Source of the DNA: Neobacillus niacini NBRC 15566
GTDB lineage: Bacteria > Bacillota > Bacilli > Bacillales > Cytobacillaceae
Assembly: GCF_001591505.1 (NCBI RefSeq)
Contig: NZ_BCVA01000002.1
Span: 235,995 to 299,994, forward strand
Length of the DNA stretch: 64,000 bases
Reading direction: 5' to 3'
The position numbers and the translations under genes were made by a program. The stretch's first letter is position 1, and every line of letters starts with the position of its first letter. A model generated the notes under the pieces. That model ran no database searches. It saw only the letters and a list, made by a program, of their open reading frames with translations, and was not told where the DNA came from. Below are positions 55,301-63,721 of this stretch, in pieces.

Positions 55301-55901
55301 TGGAGCCATTGAAGAATACGAGAGAGTTTCGGAAAGATATGAATTTTTAAATGAGCAGAAGAACGACCTCCAAGAGGCGAAGGATACACTTTATCAAGTC
55401 ATCGACGAAATGGATACTGAAATGAAAAAACGTTTTGAACAGACGTTTTATGGAATTCGTGAGCAATTTGAACCTGTGTTCCGAGCGTTATTTGGCGGTG
55501 GAAGAGCAGATTTAAAACTTACCCACCCAGAGGATTTATTAAATACAGGTGTAGAAATCGTTGCACAGCCACCGGGTAAGAAGCTTCAAAACCTTGGGTT
55601 ATTATCAGGGGGAGAACGAGCATTAACAGCGATTGCATTGCTGTTCTCAATTTTAAAAGTCCGTCCTGTGCCGTTTTGTATATTGGATGAGGTAGAAGCA
55701 GCATTAGATGAGGCAAACGTTTTTCGTTTTAGTCAATACTTGAAGAGGTTTAGTTCTGAAACACAGTTTATTGTTATCACTCACAGAAAAGGTACGATGG
55801 AAGAAGCGGATGTTTTATATGGTGTAACCATGCAGGAATCAGGTGTCTCAAAGCTCGTTTCTGTCCGGCTGGAGGATACGAAGGAGCTTGTTGAAACTTA
55901 A
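52335..55901 (+). CDS. smc: Chromosome segregation protein SMC
   Basis: SMC ATPase of the bacterial condensin, which with ScpA and ScpB extrudes DNA loops and aligns chromosome arms. The 1188-residue protein has the N-terminal Walker [12 protein letters not shown] (about residues 31-41), and two long coiled-coil arms on either side of a hinge (about 505-665, with [17 protein letters not shown] and [10 protein letters not shown]). The C-terminal ABC signature [16 protein letters not shown] and Walker [17 protein letters not shown] follow. The ribosome binding site is TAGGGAGGAAAAGG. All ATPase motifs are intact. Confidence 0.97.
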   Translation: MFLKRLDIIGFKSFADRIGVDFVQGVTAVVGPNGSGKSNITDAIRWVLGEQSAKSLRGSKMEDIIFAGSDSRKPLNYAEVTLTLDNQDEGLAIDYNEVSVTRRVTRAGDSEYLINKQPCRLKDIIDLFMDSGLGREAFSIISQGKVEEILNSKAEDRRTIFEEAAGVLKYKNRKKKAEVKLAETQDNLNRVNDILHELEGQVEPLKIQASMAKDYLEKKAELENIEVALTVYDIEDLHQKWTHLSEQLREHQQEEIKLSAQLQVKEAKIEETRDHIAALDESITDLQNVLLHASEELEKLEGRKEVLKERKKNASQNRAQLEKGITELTDKISHLKRNKQNQEALVNQLNEQVNLLQTQLKEKQGKLALFTENIEEKIETLKSEYIELLNEQAGAKNELKFIDQRLEQQETKSSRLDSENVKFLEEREHAQDKMLQVQAVLEEVQSRLSSQVISFREKQRKLENVQNNYQKQEKTLYQAYQILQQAKSRKEMLEELEEDYSGFFQGVKEVLKARGKKLHGIEGAVAELITVPKEYETALETALGGALQHIVVDTEQNARMAIQYLKQNSYGRATFLPLSVIKGRLLSSSQVLSIQNHPSLIGSAVDLVSFDPKYSEVISNLLGNVIITKDLKGANEMAKTLQYRCRMVTLDGDIVNPGGSMTGGAQKQKTSSLLTRKGELEELKEKLVIMSEKTSNLESHVKSLKVDVKTHELELEKLRRFGEELRQQEQTLKGDLREAEFEAKNINDRLKIYDLEKGQLVEEQSTITIRSSELKEAIAGFKEKITLLDSQIAKLTEQKTNDISSKDTLMKEITDLKVEYASKNEQFVNSKDRLGMIDEELNESQERFALYKEDLMLLTSEMEGSTSGEEQLEIAAKRKQQDKEETISLISSRRQERLQMHSALEDAEIEAKEIKRLHKGMVEVLKDEEVKINRLDVELETKLAHLREEYLLSFEGAKEQYPLDLPLEEARKKVKLIKLAIEELGSVNIGAIEEYERVSERYEFLNEQKNDLQEAKDTLYQVIDEMDTEMKKRFEQTFYGIREQFEPVFRALFGGGRADLKLTHPEDLLNTGVEIVAQPPGKKLQNLGLLSGGERALTAIALLFSILKVRPVPFCILDEVEAALDEANVFRFSQYLKRFSSETQFIVITHRKGTMEEADVLYGVTMQESGVSKLVSVRLEDTKELVET

Positions 55902-55921
55902 ATCATAGGAAGTGAAGAAGA

Positions 55922-56911
55922 ATGAGTTTTTTTAAAAAGTTAAAAGAGAAAATAACGCAACAAACAGAGGCTGTAACCGAAAAATTTAAAGACGGTCTCT
56001 CGAAAACGAGAAATAATTTCTCTGGCAAGGTAAATGACCTTGTAGCTAGATACCGAAAAGTAGACGAAGATTTCTTCGAGGAATTAGAAGAAATCTTAAT
56101 CCAGGCAGATGTAGGCTTTGATACCGTTATGAAGCTAATCGAAGAGCTGAAGATGGAAGTAAAACGCCGAAATATCCAGGATCCACAAGAAGTTCAAAGT
56201 GTTATTTCAGAAAAGCTGGTCGATATTTATAATGCAGGAGAGGAACAATCTTCTAAGTTAAATATACAAGAAGATGGACTTACTGTTATTTTATTTGTCG
56301 GTGTTAACGGTGTGGGAAAAACCACGACCATCGGGAAACTTGGTCATAAGTTTAAGACAGAAGGAAAATCTGTTTTATTAGCAGCAGGTGACACTTTCCG
56401 GGCCGGTGCTATTGAACAGTTAGAAGTGTGGGGAGAAAGAGTCGGAGTAGACGTGATTAAACAGGCAGAAGGCTCTGACCCAGCAGCAGTTATGTATGAC
56501 GCGATTAAGGCTGCTAAATCTCGGAAAGTAGACATATTGATTTGCGATACTGCCGGACGCTTACAAAACAAAGTCAACTTAATGAAAGAGCTAGAAAAGG
56601 TAAAACGGGTAATCGAGCGTGAGGTACCTGGTGCACCACATGAGGTTCTGCTCGTACTAGATGCAACAACGGGTCAAAACGCACTTATTCAGGCTAAGAC
56701 TTTTAAAGAGGTAACGAATGTAAGCGGGATCGTTCTTTCCAAACTGGACGGTACAGCAAAAGGCGGTATTGTCTTGGCCATTCGGAATGAATTGAAAATC
56801 CCTGTTAAATACGTCGGTCTTGGTGAAAAAATGGATGACCTACAGGAATTTAACGCAGAGCAGTATGTTTATGGTTTATTTGCCGACCAAGTGGATAATG
56901 CTGTAAATTGA
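55922..56911 (+). CDS. ftsY: Signal recognition particle receptor FtsY
   Basis: GTPase that docks SRP-bound ribosomes at the membrane. The 329-residue protein has a short basic N-terminus (FFKKLKEKITQQ), the N domain helical bundle, and the G domain with G1 VGVNGVGKTTTIGKL, DTFRAGAIEQL, DTAGRLQNK, LDATTGQNA and SKLDGTAKGG. It lacks the long acidic A domain of E. coli, as usual in Bacillus. It follows smc by 20 bases. A new promoter follows for ylxM-ffh. Confidence 0.96.
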   Translation: MSFFKKLKEKITQQTEAVTEKFKDGLSKTRNNFSGKVNDLVARYRKVDEDFFEELEEILIQADVGFDTVMKLIEELKMEVKRRNIQDPQEVQSVISEKLVDIYNAGEEQSSKLNIQEDGLTVILFVGVNGVGKTTTIGKLGHKFKTEGKSVLLAAGDTFRAGAIEQLEVWGERVGVDVIKQAEGSDPAAVMYDAIKAAKSRKVDILICDTAGRLQNKVNLMKELEKVKRVIEREVPGAPHEVLLVLDATTGQNALIQAKTFKEVTNVSGIVLSKLDGTAKGGIVLAIRNELKIPVKYVGLGEKMDDLQEFNAEQYVYGLFADQVDNAVN

Positions 56912-56926
56912 TGTAAAGATATTTTC

Positions 56927-56955
56927 TTGACAGACTTGAAATGACTGTGTAAACT
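56927..56955 (+). promoter_or_regulatory. Sigma-A promoter of ylxM-ffh
   Basis: Perfect TTGACA at 56927-56932, 17-base spacer, TAAACT at 56950-56955, 42 bases before ylxM. Confidence 0.7.
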
Positions 56956-56997
56956 ACATTTGTAAAGGCTTTTCACTTAACAAAGGGAGGGATAAGC

Positions 56998-57330
56998 ATG
57001 CTTGAAAAAACAACACGAATGAATTATCTTTATGATTTCTATTATTCGTTGTTAACACCAAAGCAGCAAAGCTATATGTCTCTCTATTATTTAGATGATT
57101 ACTCACTTGGAGAAATCGCTGAAGAGTACGCTGTAAGCCGTCAGGCTGTATATGATAATATCAAACGTACGGAAGCTATGCTTGAGGAGTATGAAGAAAA
57201 GCTATTACTATTTCAGAAATTTCAAGAGCGCAGTAAACTATTGAAGCATGTAAAAGAATTGCTAATTGAAGAAGACCCATCAAAGCAGGCAATGCTGGAA
57301 GTGGTTGCCGAGCTTGAGAAATTAGATTAG
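56998..57330 (+). CDS. ylxM: YlxM/p13 family SRP-associated helix-turn-helix protein
   Basis: Small UPF0122 protein of 110 residues. The Streptococcus homologue stimulates the SRP GTPases together with Ffh and the SRP RNA; this role is inferred here from family and position. It has the conserved start [20 protein letters not shown] and a sigma-factor-like helix-turn-helix [20 protein letters not shown], then a helical tail. It is 12 bases upstream of ffh. Ribosome binding site: AAAGGGAGGGATAAGC. Confidence 0.92.
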   Translation: MLEKTTRMNYLYDFYYSLLTPKQQSYMSLYYLDDYSLGEIAEEYAVSRQAVYDNIKRTEAMLEEYEEKLLLFQKFQERSKLLKHVKELLIEEDPSKQAMLEVVAELEKLD

Positions 57331-57342
57331 GAGGCGGCATAA

Positions 57343-58695
57343 ATGGCGTTTGAAGGATTAGCCGACCGACTGCAGAATACGATTCAAAAAATCCGTGGAA
57401 AAGGCAAAGTAACGGAAGCGGATGTAAAAGAAATGATGCGTGAAGTCCGTCTCGCACTACTCGAGGCCGATGTTAATTTTAAGGTCGTTAAAGACTTTGT
57501 TAAAAAAGTCAGCGAACGTGCAGTAGGACAAGAAGTACTAAAAAGCTTAACCCCTGGTCAGCAGATTATTAAAATTGTTAATGAAGAATTGACAGAATTA
57601 ATGGGCGGTGAGCAAAGTAAGATTGCTGCCTCTAATCGTCCTCCTACTGTGATCATGATGGTTGGATTACAAGGTGCTGGTAAAACGACAACGACAGGTA
57701 AGCTTGCCAACCTGCTTCGTAAAAAGTATAACCGTAAGCCAATGCTTGTAGCAGCTGATATTTACCGGCCTGCTGCCATTAAGCAGCTTCAAACTCTTGG
57801 AAAACAATTAGATATGCCAGTATTCTCTCTTGGTGACCAAGTAAGCCCAGTGGAAATTGCTAAGCAAGCTATTGCACAGGCAAAAGAAGAACATCATGAC
57901 TATGTTCTCATCGATACTGCGGGTCGTTTACATGTCGATGAAAACCTAATGGGTGAGCTAAAGGACATTAAAGAGCTTACGAAACCTGATGAAATCTTTC
58001 TCGTAGTTGATGCAATGACAGGTCAGGACGCAGTTAATGTAGCTCAAAGCTTTAATGAACAACTTGGGTTAACTGGGGTTGTTTTAACAAAGCTTGATGG
58101 TGATACGCGAGGCGGGGCTGCGCTGTCCATTCGTGCTGTTACTCAAACACCTATTAAGTTTGTGGGTCTAGGGGAAAAAATGGACGCCATTGAACCATTT
58201 CATCCTGAACGGATGGCCTCTAGGATTCTTGGCATGGGTGACGTGCTTACCCTAATTGAAAAGGCACAAGCAAATGTTGATGAGGCAAAGGCAAAAGAGC
58301 TTGAGCAGAAAATGCGGACAGCATCTTTTACGCTTGACGACTTTTTAGAGCAACTGGGACAAGTCCGTAATTTAGGGCCTCTTGATGAATTATTAAAGAT
58401 GATGCCTGGTGCAAACAAAATTAAAGGTTTGAATAATATTCAAATTGAAGAGAAGCAAATTGCACACGTAGAAGCCATCATTCGGTCTATGACCACTGAA
58501 GAAAAGAGTCATCCAGAAATTCTGAATTCAAATCGCAAACGAAGGATTGCCAAAGGAAGCGGCAGAACCGTTCCTGAAGTAAACCGTTTATTAAAGCAGT
58601 TTGAAGATATGAAAAAGATGATGAAGCAAATGACAGGAATGCAGCAAAAAGGCAAGAAAAAAGGCGGATTTAAATTTCCGTTTAAACCTTTTTAA
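57343..58695 (+). CDS. ffh: Signal recognition particle protein Ffh
   Basis: SRP54-type GTPase that binds signal sequences and 4.5S/6S scRNA for co-translational targeting. The 450-residue protein has the N domain, the G domain with G1 VGLQGAGKTTTTGKLA (about residue 105), DTAGRLHVDENLM and TKLDGDTRGG, and the methionine-rich M domain (about 300-440) with SGRTVPEVNRLLKQFEDMKKMMKQM and a basic tail. The ribosome binding site is TTAGGAGGCGGC, overlapping the end of ylxM. Confidence 0.97.
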   Translation: MAFEGLADRLQNTIQKIRGKGKVTEADVKEMMREVRLALLEADVNFKVVKDFVKKVSERAVGQEVLKSLTPGQQIIKIVNEELTELMGGEQSKIAASNRPPTVIMMVGLQGAGKTTTTGKLANLLRKKYNRKPMLVAADIYRPAAIKQLQTLGKQLDMPVFSLGDQVSPVEIAKQAIAQAKEEHHDYVLIDTAGRLHVDENLMGELKDIKELTKPDEIFLVVDAMTGQDAVNVAQSFNEQLGLTGVVLTKLDGDTRGGAALSIRAVTQTPIKFVGLGEKMDAIEPFHPERMASRILGMGDVLTLIEKAQANVDEAKAKELEQKMRTASFTLDDFLEQLGQVRNLGPLDELLKMMPGANKIKGLNNIQIEEKQIAHVEAIIRSMTTEEKSHPEILNSNRKRRIAKGSGRTVPEVNRLLKQFEDMKKMMKQMTGMQQKGKKKGGFKFPFKPF

Positions 58696-58701
58696 AACGA
58701 A

Positions 58702-58821
58702 AAGCGGAAGCGCCTTGTTCAGGGGCGACAGGCATAAGACGAGCCGGCGAGAAGGTTGTTCTTTAACCTTCTTGACGGGGTGGCTTATGACCCCAAGCCC
58801 CTAGGCGCTGTAGCTGGACAA
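58702..58821 (+). repeat. Structured intergenic element with nested inverted repeats, likely dispersed repeat
   Basis: A 120-base GC-richer block between ffh and rpsP with no reading frame. Four nested pairings are visible: AGCGCCT (58709-58715) with AGGCGCT (58803-58809); AGGGGC (58721-58726) with GCCCCT (58797-58802), directly continuing the first on the 3' side; CATAAG (58733-58738) with CTTATG (58784-58789); and AGAAGGTT (58750-58757) with AACCTTCT (58765-58772) closing a 7-base loop. Together they form one long stem-loop. I recall similar blocks scattered in Bacillaceae genomes, but cannot confirm this without a search. Only one copy lies in the window. Its function is unknown to me. Confidence 0.7.
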
Positions 58822-58871
58822 CATGTTTAGAACTGTCTGAAATTGGAAATAATACTGTAAAGAAAAAACAC

Positions 58872-58900
58872 TTTACAAATGAATTAATAATTGATAATAT
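58872..58900 (+). promoter_or_regulatory. Sigma-A promoter of rpsP operon
   Basis: TTTACA at 58872-58877, 17-base spacer, TAATAT at 58895-58900, 39 bases before the rpsP start. Confidence 0.65.
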
Positions 58901-58939
58901 ACTATCTTGTGTGAAACTATTCGGAGGTGCTTATTTAAA

Positions 58940-59212
58940 ATGGCAGTAAAAATTCGTTTAAAGCGTATGGGAGCTAAAAAGACTCCTTTCTATCGTATCG
59001 TAGCAGCAGATTCTCGTTCTCCTCGTGATGGACGTTATATTGAAGTGATTGGAACTTACAATCCAGTAGCTCAACCAGCTGCAATCCAAATCAACGAAGA
59101 ATTAGCTCTTAAGTGGTTACAAGATGGTGCGAAGCCATCTGATACAGTTCGTAACCTTTTCTCTAACCAAGGCATCATGGAAAAATTCCATAATGCTAAG
59201 TTAAGCAAGTAA
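58940..59212 (+). CDS. rpsP: 30S ribosomal protein S16
   Basis: Small-subunit protein bS16, needed for 30S assembly. The 90-residue protein has the family start [20 protein letters not shown] and [19 protein letters not shown]. The ATG at 58940 matches the family N-terminus; GGAGGTG lies eleven bases upstream, slightly farther than usual. An in-frame start at 58907 would add an unrelated leader and is rejected. It heads the rpsP-khpA-ylqD-rimM-trmD cluster. Confidence 0.97.
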   Translation: MAVKIRLKRMGAKKTPFYRIVAADSRSPRDGRYIEVIGTYNPVAQPAAIQINEELALKWLQDGAKPSDTVRNLFSNQGIMEKFHNAKLSK

Positions 59213-59217
59213 TTGCT

Positions 59218-59448
59218 ATGAAGCAATTAATTGAAACGATTGTAAAGCCGCTTGTTGATTTTCCAGAAGATGTTCGCGTGAATGTCAACGAAGAGGATCA
59301 GCGAATCACGTATTACCTTACTGTCAATAAGACAGACATGGGAAAAGTGATTGGTAAACAAGGGCGTGTTGCAAAGGCCATTAGGACTGTTGTATATGCA
59401 GCAGGATCTTCACAACAAAAGAAAATTTTTCTAGAAATTGGTGAATAG
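59218..59448 (+). CDS. khpA: KH-domain RNA-binding protein KhpA
   Basis: Single-KH RNA-binding protein of 76 residues, formerly YlqC. In streptococci it partners KhpB/EloR in control of cell elongation. The GxxG loop is visible in MGKVIGKQGRVAKAIR. It starts five bases after rpsP; a terminator-like hairpin follows before ylqD. Confidence 0.94.
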   Translation: MKQLIETIVKPLVDFPEDVRVNVNEEDQRITYYLTVNKTDMGKVIGKQGRVAKAIRTVVYAAGSSQQKKIFLEIGE

Positions 59449-59466
59449 CTTTTTGCATCTAGATTA

Positions 59467-59495
59467 AGGGGGGGAATGAAATTCCTCCCTTTTTT
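59467..59495 (+). terminator. Terminator-like hairpin between khpA and ylqD
   Basis: GGGGGGAAT / ATTCCTCCC stem (59469-59477 with 59481-59489, one G-U) with loop GAA and a run of six T. It would end most rpsP-khpA transcripts, with partial readthrough into ylqD-rimM-trmD. Confidence 0.85.
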
Positions 59496-59530
59496 GCTAT
59501 CAAGAAAACAGATCTTGAGGAGGCAATTTT

Positions 59531-59917
59531 ATGCAACTTATTCAAACTGTGATCGTAAAGCAAATCTTGACGGAGCAAAGCAAACAAAAGCTGCTTGAAA
59601 AATATTTTGCAGGTAAGCTGTCGATGCAAAAAGAATATGAGCAACTTCAATTTGAGTTAAAAAAATTAGAAAAGGCGAAAAAATATCAAGCTAGTGCGCT
59701 GAAAACTCATTTTGAAAAAGAACTGAAAAAACGCCATGACAAAGAAAAGCTTTATGAGTTTCAAATCGAACAACTACATATGCTACCATTAGGCAGTGAA
59801 TTAAAAGAAAAAGAAGTGCAGGCCCTTGTTGAAGTAAATGTTGGTGACAATTGGGATGAAGTAACAGGGCGCCGGACAATCATCATTAAAGACGGTATGA
59901 TCGAGGAAATAAGATAG
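59531..59917 (+). CDS. ylqD: YlqD family protein of unknown function
   Basis: A 128-residue protein conserved in this position in Bacillus, with no assigned function that I know. It has a strongly charged helical middle (about residues 12-75) with heptad-like leucine and lysine spacing that predicts a coiled coil ([29 protein letters not shown]), and a C-terminal beta-rich segment ([29 protein letters not shown]). It has no signal peptide or membrane segment. The start follows TTGAGGAGGC. It lies 14 bases before rimM, suggesting a link to ribosome maturation or RNA modification, an inference from context only. Confidence 0.85.
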   Translation: MQLIQTVIVKQILTEQSKQKLLEKYFAGKLSMQKEYEQLQFELKKLEKAKKYQASALKTHFEKELKKRHDKEKLYEFQIEQLHMLPLGSELKEKEVQALVEVNVGDNWDEVTGRRTIIIKDGMIEEIR

Positions 59918-59931
59918 AGGTGACAAGCAGA

Positions 59932-60450
59932 ATGGAAAAATGGTTTAATGTTGGAAAAATAGTCAATACACACGGAATTAGAGGTGAGGTCAGGGTTATT
60001 TCTAAAACTGACTTCCCAGAGCAGCGCTACAAAGTAGGGAATACATTGTATTTATTTATGCCAGGATCAAATAAGCCCGTTGAATTGACCGTAAAAACCC
60101 ACCGTACTCACAAAAATTTTAATCTTCTAACCTTTGAAGGATTTGAAAATATCAACGAGGTTGAAAAGTTTAGGGATGGAATCCTTAAGGTCCCAGAATC
60201 GCAGTTAGGCAATCTTGAAAAGGATGAATATTATTACCATGAGATTATTGGGTGCCTCGTGGCTACAACAAGCGGTATGGAAATTGGTAAGGTTACTGAG
60301 ATACTTTCCCCCGGGGCAAACGATGTATGGGTAATTAAATCGCCTGGCGGCAAAGAAATACTGATTCCTTATATTGAAGATGTTGTAAAAAAAGTAGATA
60401 TTAAAGAAAAAGTTATTTTAATTGAACCAATGGAAGGGCTGCTTTCATGA
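59932..60450 (+). CDS. rimM: Ribosome maturation factor RimM
   Basis: Binds S19 and assists 30S head maturation. The 172-residue protein has an N-terminal RimM barrel ([25 protein letters not shown]) and a C-terminal PRC barrel (about residues 95-170, [32 protein letters not shown]). The ATG at 59932 follows AGAGGTGACAAG; a start four codons earlier lies in that site. It overlaps trmD by four bases. Confidence 0.96.
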   Translation: MEKWFNVGKIVNTHGIRGEVRVISKTDFPEQRYKVGNTLYLFMPGSNKPVELTVKTHRTHKNFNLLTFEGFENINEVEKFRDGILKVPESQLGNLEKDEYYYHEIIGCLVATTSGMEIGKVTEILSPGANDVWVIKSPGGKEILIPYIEDVVKKVDIKEKVILIEPMEGLLS

Positions 60451-61190
60451 TAAAAATAGATGTACTTACATTATTTCCTGAGATGTTTTCAGGTGTATTT
60501 GGACATTCCATTTTACATAAAGCAGCTGAAAAATCAGCTGTTCAATACAATGTTGTCAATTTTCGGGACTACTCGGATAATAAACATCAGACTGTTGACG
60601 ATTATCCCTATGGTGGTGGCGCCGGAATGGTATTAAAACCTCAGCCGCTATTTGACGCTGTTGCAGCATTAAAGGAACAGGCGGAAAGTGATCGGACAAG
60701 AGTGATTCTGCTTTGCCCTCAAGGAAAAACATATGACCAAAAAACAGCAGAGGAATTGGCGCAGGAAGAGCACCTGATATTTGTTTGTGGTCATTATGAG
60801 GGCTATGATGAAAGAATACGTGAACATGTGGTAACAGACGAAATCTCAATAGGAGATTATGTCTTAACTGGCGGAGAGCTTGGAGCAATGGTAGTGATTG
60901 ATAGTGTCGTCCGTCTTTTACCTGAAGTCTTAGGAAATCAAGAATCACATATGAAAGATTCATTCAGTACAGGTTTATTGGAGCACCCTCATTACACACG
61001 TCCTTCTGATTTTCGCGGCATGAAGGTTCCAGATGTTCTACTGCAAGGTAATCATAAATTAATCGAAGAGTGGAGAAACAAAGAAGCTATTAGACGAACA
61101 TTCCTTAGAAGACCTGACTTACTAGAAAAAATAGATTTAACCGAAGAACAAGAAAAATGGCTTAATGAAATAAAAAAAGAATACGAGTAG
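60447..61190 (+). CDS. trmD: tRNA (guanine-37-N1)-methyltransferase
   Basis: SAM-dependent methylation of G37 next to the anticodon, which prevents frameshifting. The 247-residue SPOUT enzyme has the start [37 protein letters not shown], and the trefoil-knot blocks [13 protein letters not shown] and [19 protein letters not shown]. The ATGA overlap with rimM indicates coupled translation. A promoter for rplS begins right after its stop. Confidence 0.97.
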   Translation: MIKIDVLTLFPEMFSGVFGHSILHKAAEKSAVQYNVVNFRDYSDNKHQTVDDYPYGGGAGMVLKPQPLFDAVAALKEQAESDRTRVILLCPQGKTYDQKTAEELAQEEHLIFVCGHYEGYDERIREHVVTDEISIGDYVLTGGELGAMVVIDSVVRLLPEVLGNQESHMKDSFSTGLLEHPHYTRPSDFRGMKVPDVLLQGNHKLIEEWRNKEAIRRTFLRRPDLLEKIDLTEEQEKWLNEIKKEYE

Positions 61191-61193
61191 TTA

Positions 61194-61222
61194 TTGCATA
61201 GATATGTCTTTTATGTTATTAT
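61194..61222 (+). promoter_or_regulatory. Sigma-A promoter of rplS
   Basis: TTGCAT at 61194-61199, 17-base spacer, TATTAT at 61217-61222, starting four bases after the trmD stop. It leaves a leader of about 110 bases before rplS. Confidence 0.7.
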
Positions 61223-61224
61223 AC

Positions 61225-61682
<458 letters not shown>

Positions 61683-61688
61683 TAAAAG

Positions 61689-61717
61689 AAAGAGCTTGCT
61701 CTGCAAGCTCTTTTTTC
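61689..61717 (+). terminator. Terminator of rplS
   Basis: AGAGCTTGC / GCAAGCTCT perfect 9-bp stem with a 3-base loop, followed by six T. Confidence 0.93.
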
Positions 61718-61849
61718 GTACATATCATTTCAAATCTTTGTAATATTAAAGTTTGATTAAAAAGTGCAGCCCCACGTGTTTAATATACAATTTTTATGTA
61801 AAATAAGAGAATAGCAAACATTTTTTTTGTGATTGGCGGGGAACAAGAA

Positions 61850-62401
61850 ATGATAAAAAAGAAGAATGAACTTTGGGAATGGACGAAGGCACTATTAATT
61901 GCTGTTGCACTAGCAGCTGTCATTCGTTATTTTCTTTTTGCACCAATTGTAGTAGACGGGCTCTCTATGATGCCGACACTGCAGCACCAAGATCGTATGA
62001 TTGTAAACAAGCTAAGCTATAATATTGGTGAGCCAAAACGCTTTGATATTATCGTCTTCCATGCGCCTGAACAGAAGGATTACATTAAAAGAGTAATTGG
62101 ACTTCCGGGAGACCGTATCGAATACAAAGACGATACCTTATATGTAAATGGTAAGCCGTATAAAGAACCATATTTGGATGAATACAAGAAAAAGGTAGAA
62201 GGACCGCTTACTGATCCTTTTACGCTTGAAGAAACTCCAGTAGGTACTGAAACGGTGCCAGAAGGCGAGTTGTTCGTAATGGGTGACAATCGCCGATTTA
62301 GTAAAGACAGCAGGCATATTGGAACCATCCCATTAGACAAAATAATTGGGAATACTAGTATTGTGTACTGGCCTTTAAAAGATGCACATATCGTGAAATA
62401 G
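61850..62401 (+). CDS. lepB: Type I signal peptidase
   Basis: Membrane-bound serine protease that removes signal peptides from secreted proteins (S26, Sip type). The 183-residue protein has one N-terminal membrane anchor (about residues 13-32, ALLIAVALAAVIRYFLF), catalytic Ser39 in VDGLSMMPTL, catalytic Lys80 in KDYIKRVIGLPGD, and the FVMGDNRRFSKDSR block. The start at 61850 gives a normal short cytoplasmic tail; a start at 61829 adds seven residues. In B. subtilis no signal peptidase gene lies between rplS and rbgA, but I recall this arrangement in other Bacillaceae. Confidence 0.93.
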   Translation: MIKKKNELWEWTKALLIAVALAAVIRYFLFAPIVVDGLSMMPTLQHQDRMIVNKLSYNIGEPKRFDIIVFHAPEQKDYIKRVIGLPGDRIEYKDDTLYVNGKPYKEPYLDEYKKKVEGPLTDPFTLEETPVGTETVPEGELFVMGDNRRFSKDSRHIGTIPLDKIIGNTSIVYWPLKDAHIVK

Positions 62402-62422
62402 AAGACCTAGGAGGTGACAGCT

Positions 62423-63298
62423 ATGACAATACAATGGTTTCCGGGTCATATGGCAAAAGCTCGAAGAGAAGTCACAGAAAAACTAAAACTAGTAGATATT
62501 ATCTATGAATTAGTGGATGCGAGAATTCCTTATTCATCCCGAAATCCAATGATTGATGAAATTATTCAGCATAAACCAAGGTTGGTTCTGTTAAATAAAG
62601 CGGATATGGCGGATAAAGCAGCTACAAAAGAGTGGATTGCCTATTTTGCTCAAAAAGGAATAAAAGCAATAGCAATCAACGCTCAGGCTGGAGAAGGAAT
62701 GAGGGATATTGTTCAGGCTTCTCATGAAATTTTAAAAGAAAAATTTGACCGCTTAAGAGCCAAGGGTGTAGTGAACCCCAGAGCGATTCGAGCTATGATA
62801 GTTGGGATTCCTAATGCCGGAAAATCAACATTAATTAATCGGCTTGCAAAGAAAAATATCGCAAAGACAGGGAATATGCCAGGTGTAACAAAAGCTCAGC
62901 AGTGGATTAAAGTTGGCAAAGAGTTGGAATTATTAGATACTCCGGGTATTCTTTGGCCAAAGTTTGAAGACCAAGAGGTTGGGAAAAAACTAGCTGTAAC
63001 AGGGGCGATTAAAGACACGCTGCTAAATTTGCAGGACTTAGTTGTCTTTTCAATTAAGTTTTTATCAGAGCATTATCCCGAGAGACTTAAAGAACGATAC
63101 AAGCTCGATTCTGTCCCTGAAAATGTGGTCGAGATGTTTGACCAAATAGGAGAGCTTAGAGGCTGTCTCGGAGCCGGCGGAATTGTTGATTATGATAAAG
63201 TATCCGAGCTGGTGATCAGGGAGATTCGGTCTGAAAGATTTGGACCGCTGACATTTGAAAGACCAAGTGAGTTCATCGATAAAACTGACCAGAAATAA
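62423..63298 (+). CDS. rbgA: Ribosome biogenesis GTPase RbgA (YlqF)
   Basis: Essential GTPase for late 50S assembly, in particular entry of L16. The 291-residue protein is circularly permuted: G4 (LLNKADM, about residue 57) precedes G1 ([15 protein letters not shown], about residue 127) and G3 (LLDTPGIL). The N-terminal [14 protein letters not shown] and the C-terminal ANTAR-like RNA-binding segment (about 220-285) are typical. The ATG at 62423 follows the near-perfect TAGGAGGTGAC site. Confidence 0.96.
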   Translation: MTIQWFPGHMAKARREVTEKLKLVDIIYELVDARIPYSSRNPMIDEIIQHKPRLVLLNKADMADKAATKEWIAYFAQKGIKAIAINAQAGEGMRDIVQASHEILKEKFDRLRAKGVVNPRAIRAMIVGIPNAGKSTLINRLAKKNIAKTGNMPGVTKAQQWIKVGKELELLDTPGILWPKFEDQEVGKKLAVTGAIKDTLLNLQDLVVFSIKFLSEHYPERLKERYKLDSVPENVVEMFDQIGELRGCLGAGGIVDYDKVSELVIREIRSERFGPLTFERPSEFIDKTDQK

Positions 63299-63331
63299 AC
63301 AAACCTTAATCTAGTAAGCAGGAAAAGTAGA

Positions 63332-63519
63332 ATAAGCGGAGATTTTTCGTTTAAATGCTGAATCGATCATTGTTTCGGGGTAATTAATCGGAGGTTTTCC
63401 GCTTAATTCATGCAAAATTCACTATAAGCGAATTTTTCGAGCCAATAGACGGAATTTCTCCGTCTGTTTAAGCTTTTTTTATTACCAATTTCAAATTAAG
63501 CGGAATTTCTTCGCCTATT
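63332..63519. repeat. Cluster of five related short hairpins between rbgA and rnhB
   Basis: The 423-base gap between rbgA and rnhB contains no gene I can support. Its first half holds five degenerate copies of a hairpin built on TAAGCGGA-TTT-TCCGCTTA: about 63332-63355, 63382-63407 (stem AATTAA-CGGA / TCCG-TTAATT), 63424-63442, 63447-63465 (perfect AGACGGA / TCCGTCT) and 63495-63519. Spacing is irregular (24-50 bases). It resembles small palindromic repeats dispersed in some Bacillus genomes, which I cannot confirm here. The second half (63520-63720) holds only the terminator at 63628-63659. Confidence 0.65.
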
Positions 63520-63627
63520 TATCAACTCAGGTGCTTAACCTCTTCCTTAAATCGAAGCGTGCGGACCCTATGAACCTAGATACCACTATTCTTGTGTCAT
63601 TTAATATGAATGAACCAGAAAAACGGA

Positions 63628-63659
63628 ACCCTTCACTTTCACATATGGAGGGTCTTTTT
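63628..63659 (+). terminator. Terminator upstream of rnhB
   Basis: ACCCTTCA / TGGAGGGT stem (63628-63635 with 63646-63653, one G-U) with a 10-base loop, followed by TCTTTTT. It probably ends the lepB-rbgA transcript some 330 bases after rbgA. Confidence 0.65.
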
Positions 63660-63721
63660 GTTTATTTTTGGTCATTGAAATTAATCGGAGGGAAAGGTAT
63701 GATTTACAACGGGTGAAGAAA

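Noticed and set aside
58702..58821. The ffh-rpsP element as a simple terminator of ffh or as the SRP RNA
   Set aside because: There is no T run after the outer stem, and the size and motifs do not match scRNA (no GGAA-type SRP tetraloop helix 8 seen).
63332..63519. The rbgA-rnhB hairpin cluster as a CRISPR array
   Set aside because: Units are degenerate, spacing is irregular (24-50 bases), and no cas genes are nearby.
63531..63716. 61-codon open frame between rbgA and rnhB
   Set aside because: It spans the terminator hairpin at 63628-63659, has no ribosome binding site and no recognisable protein motif.
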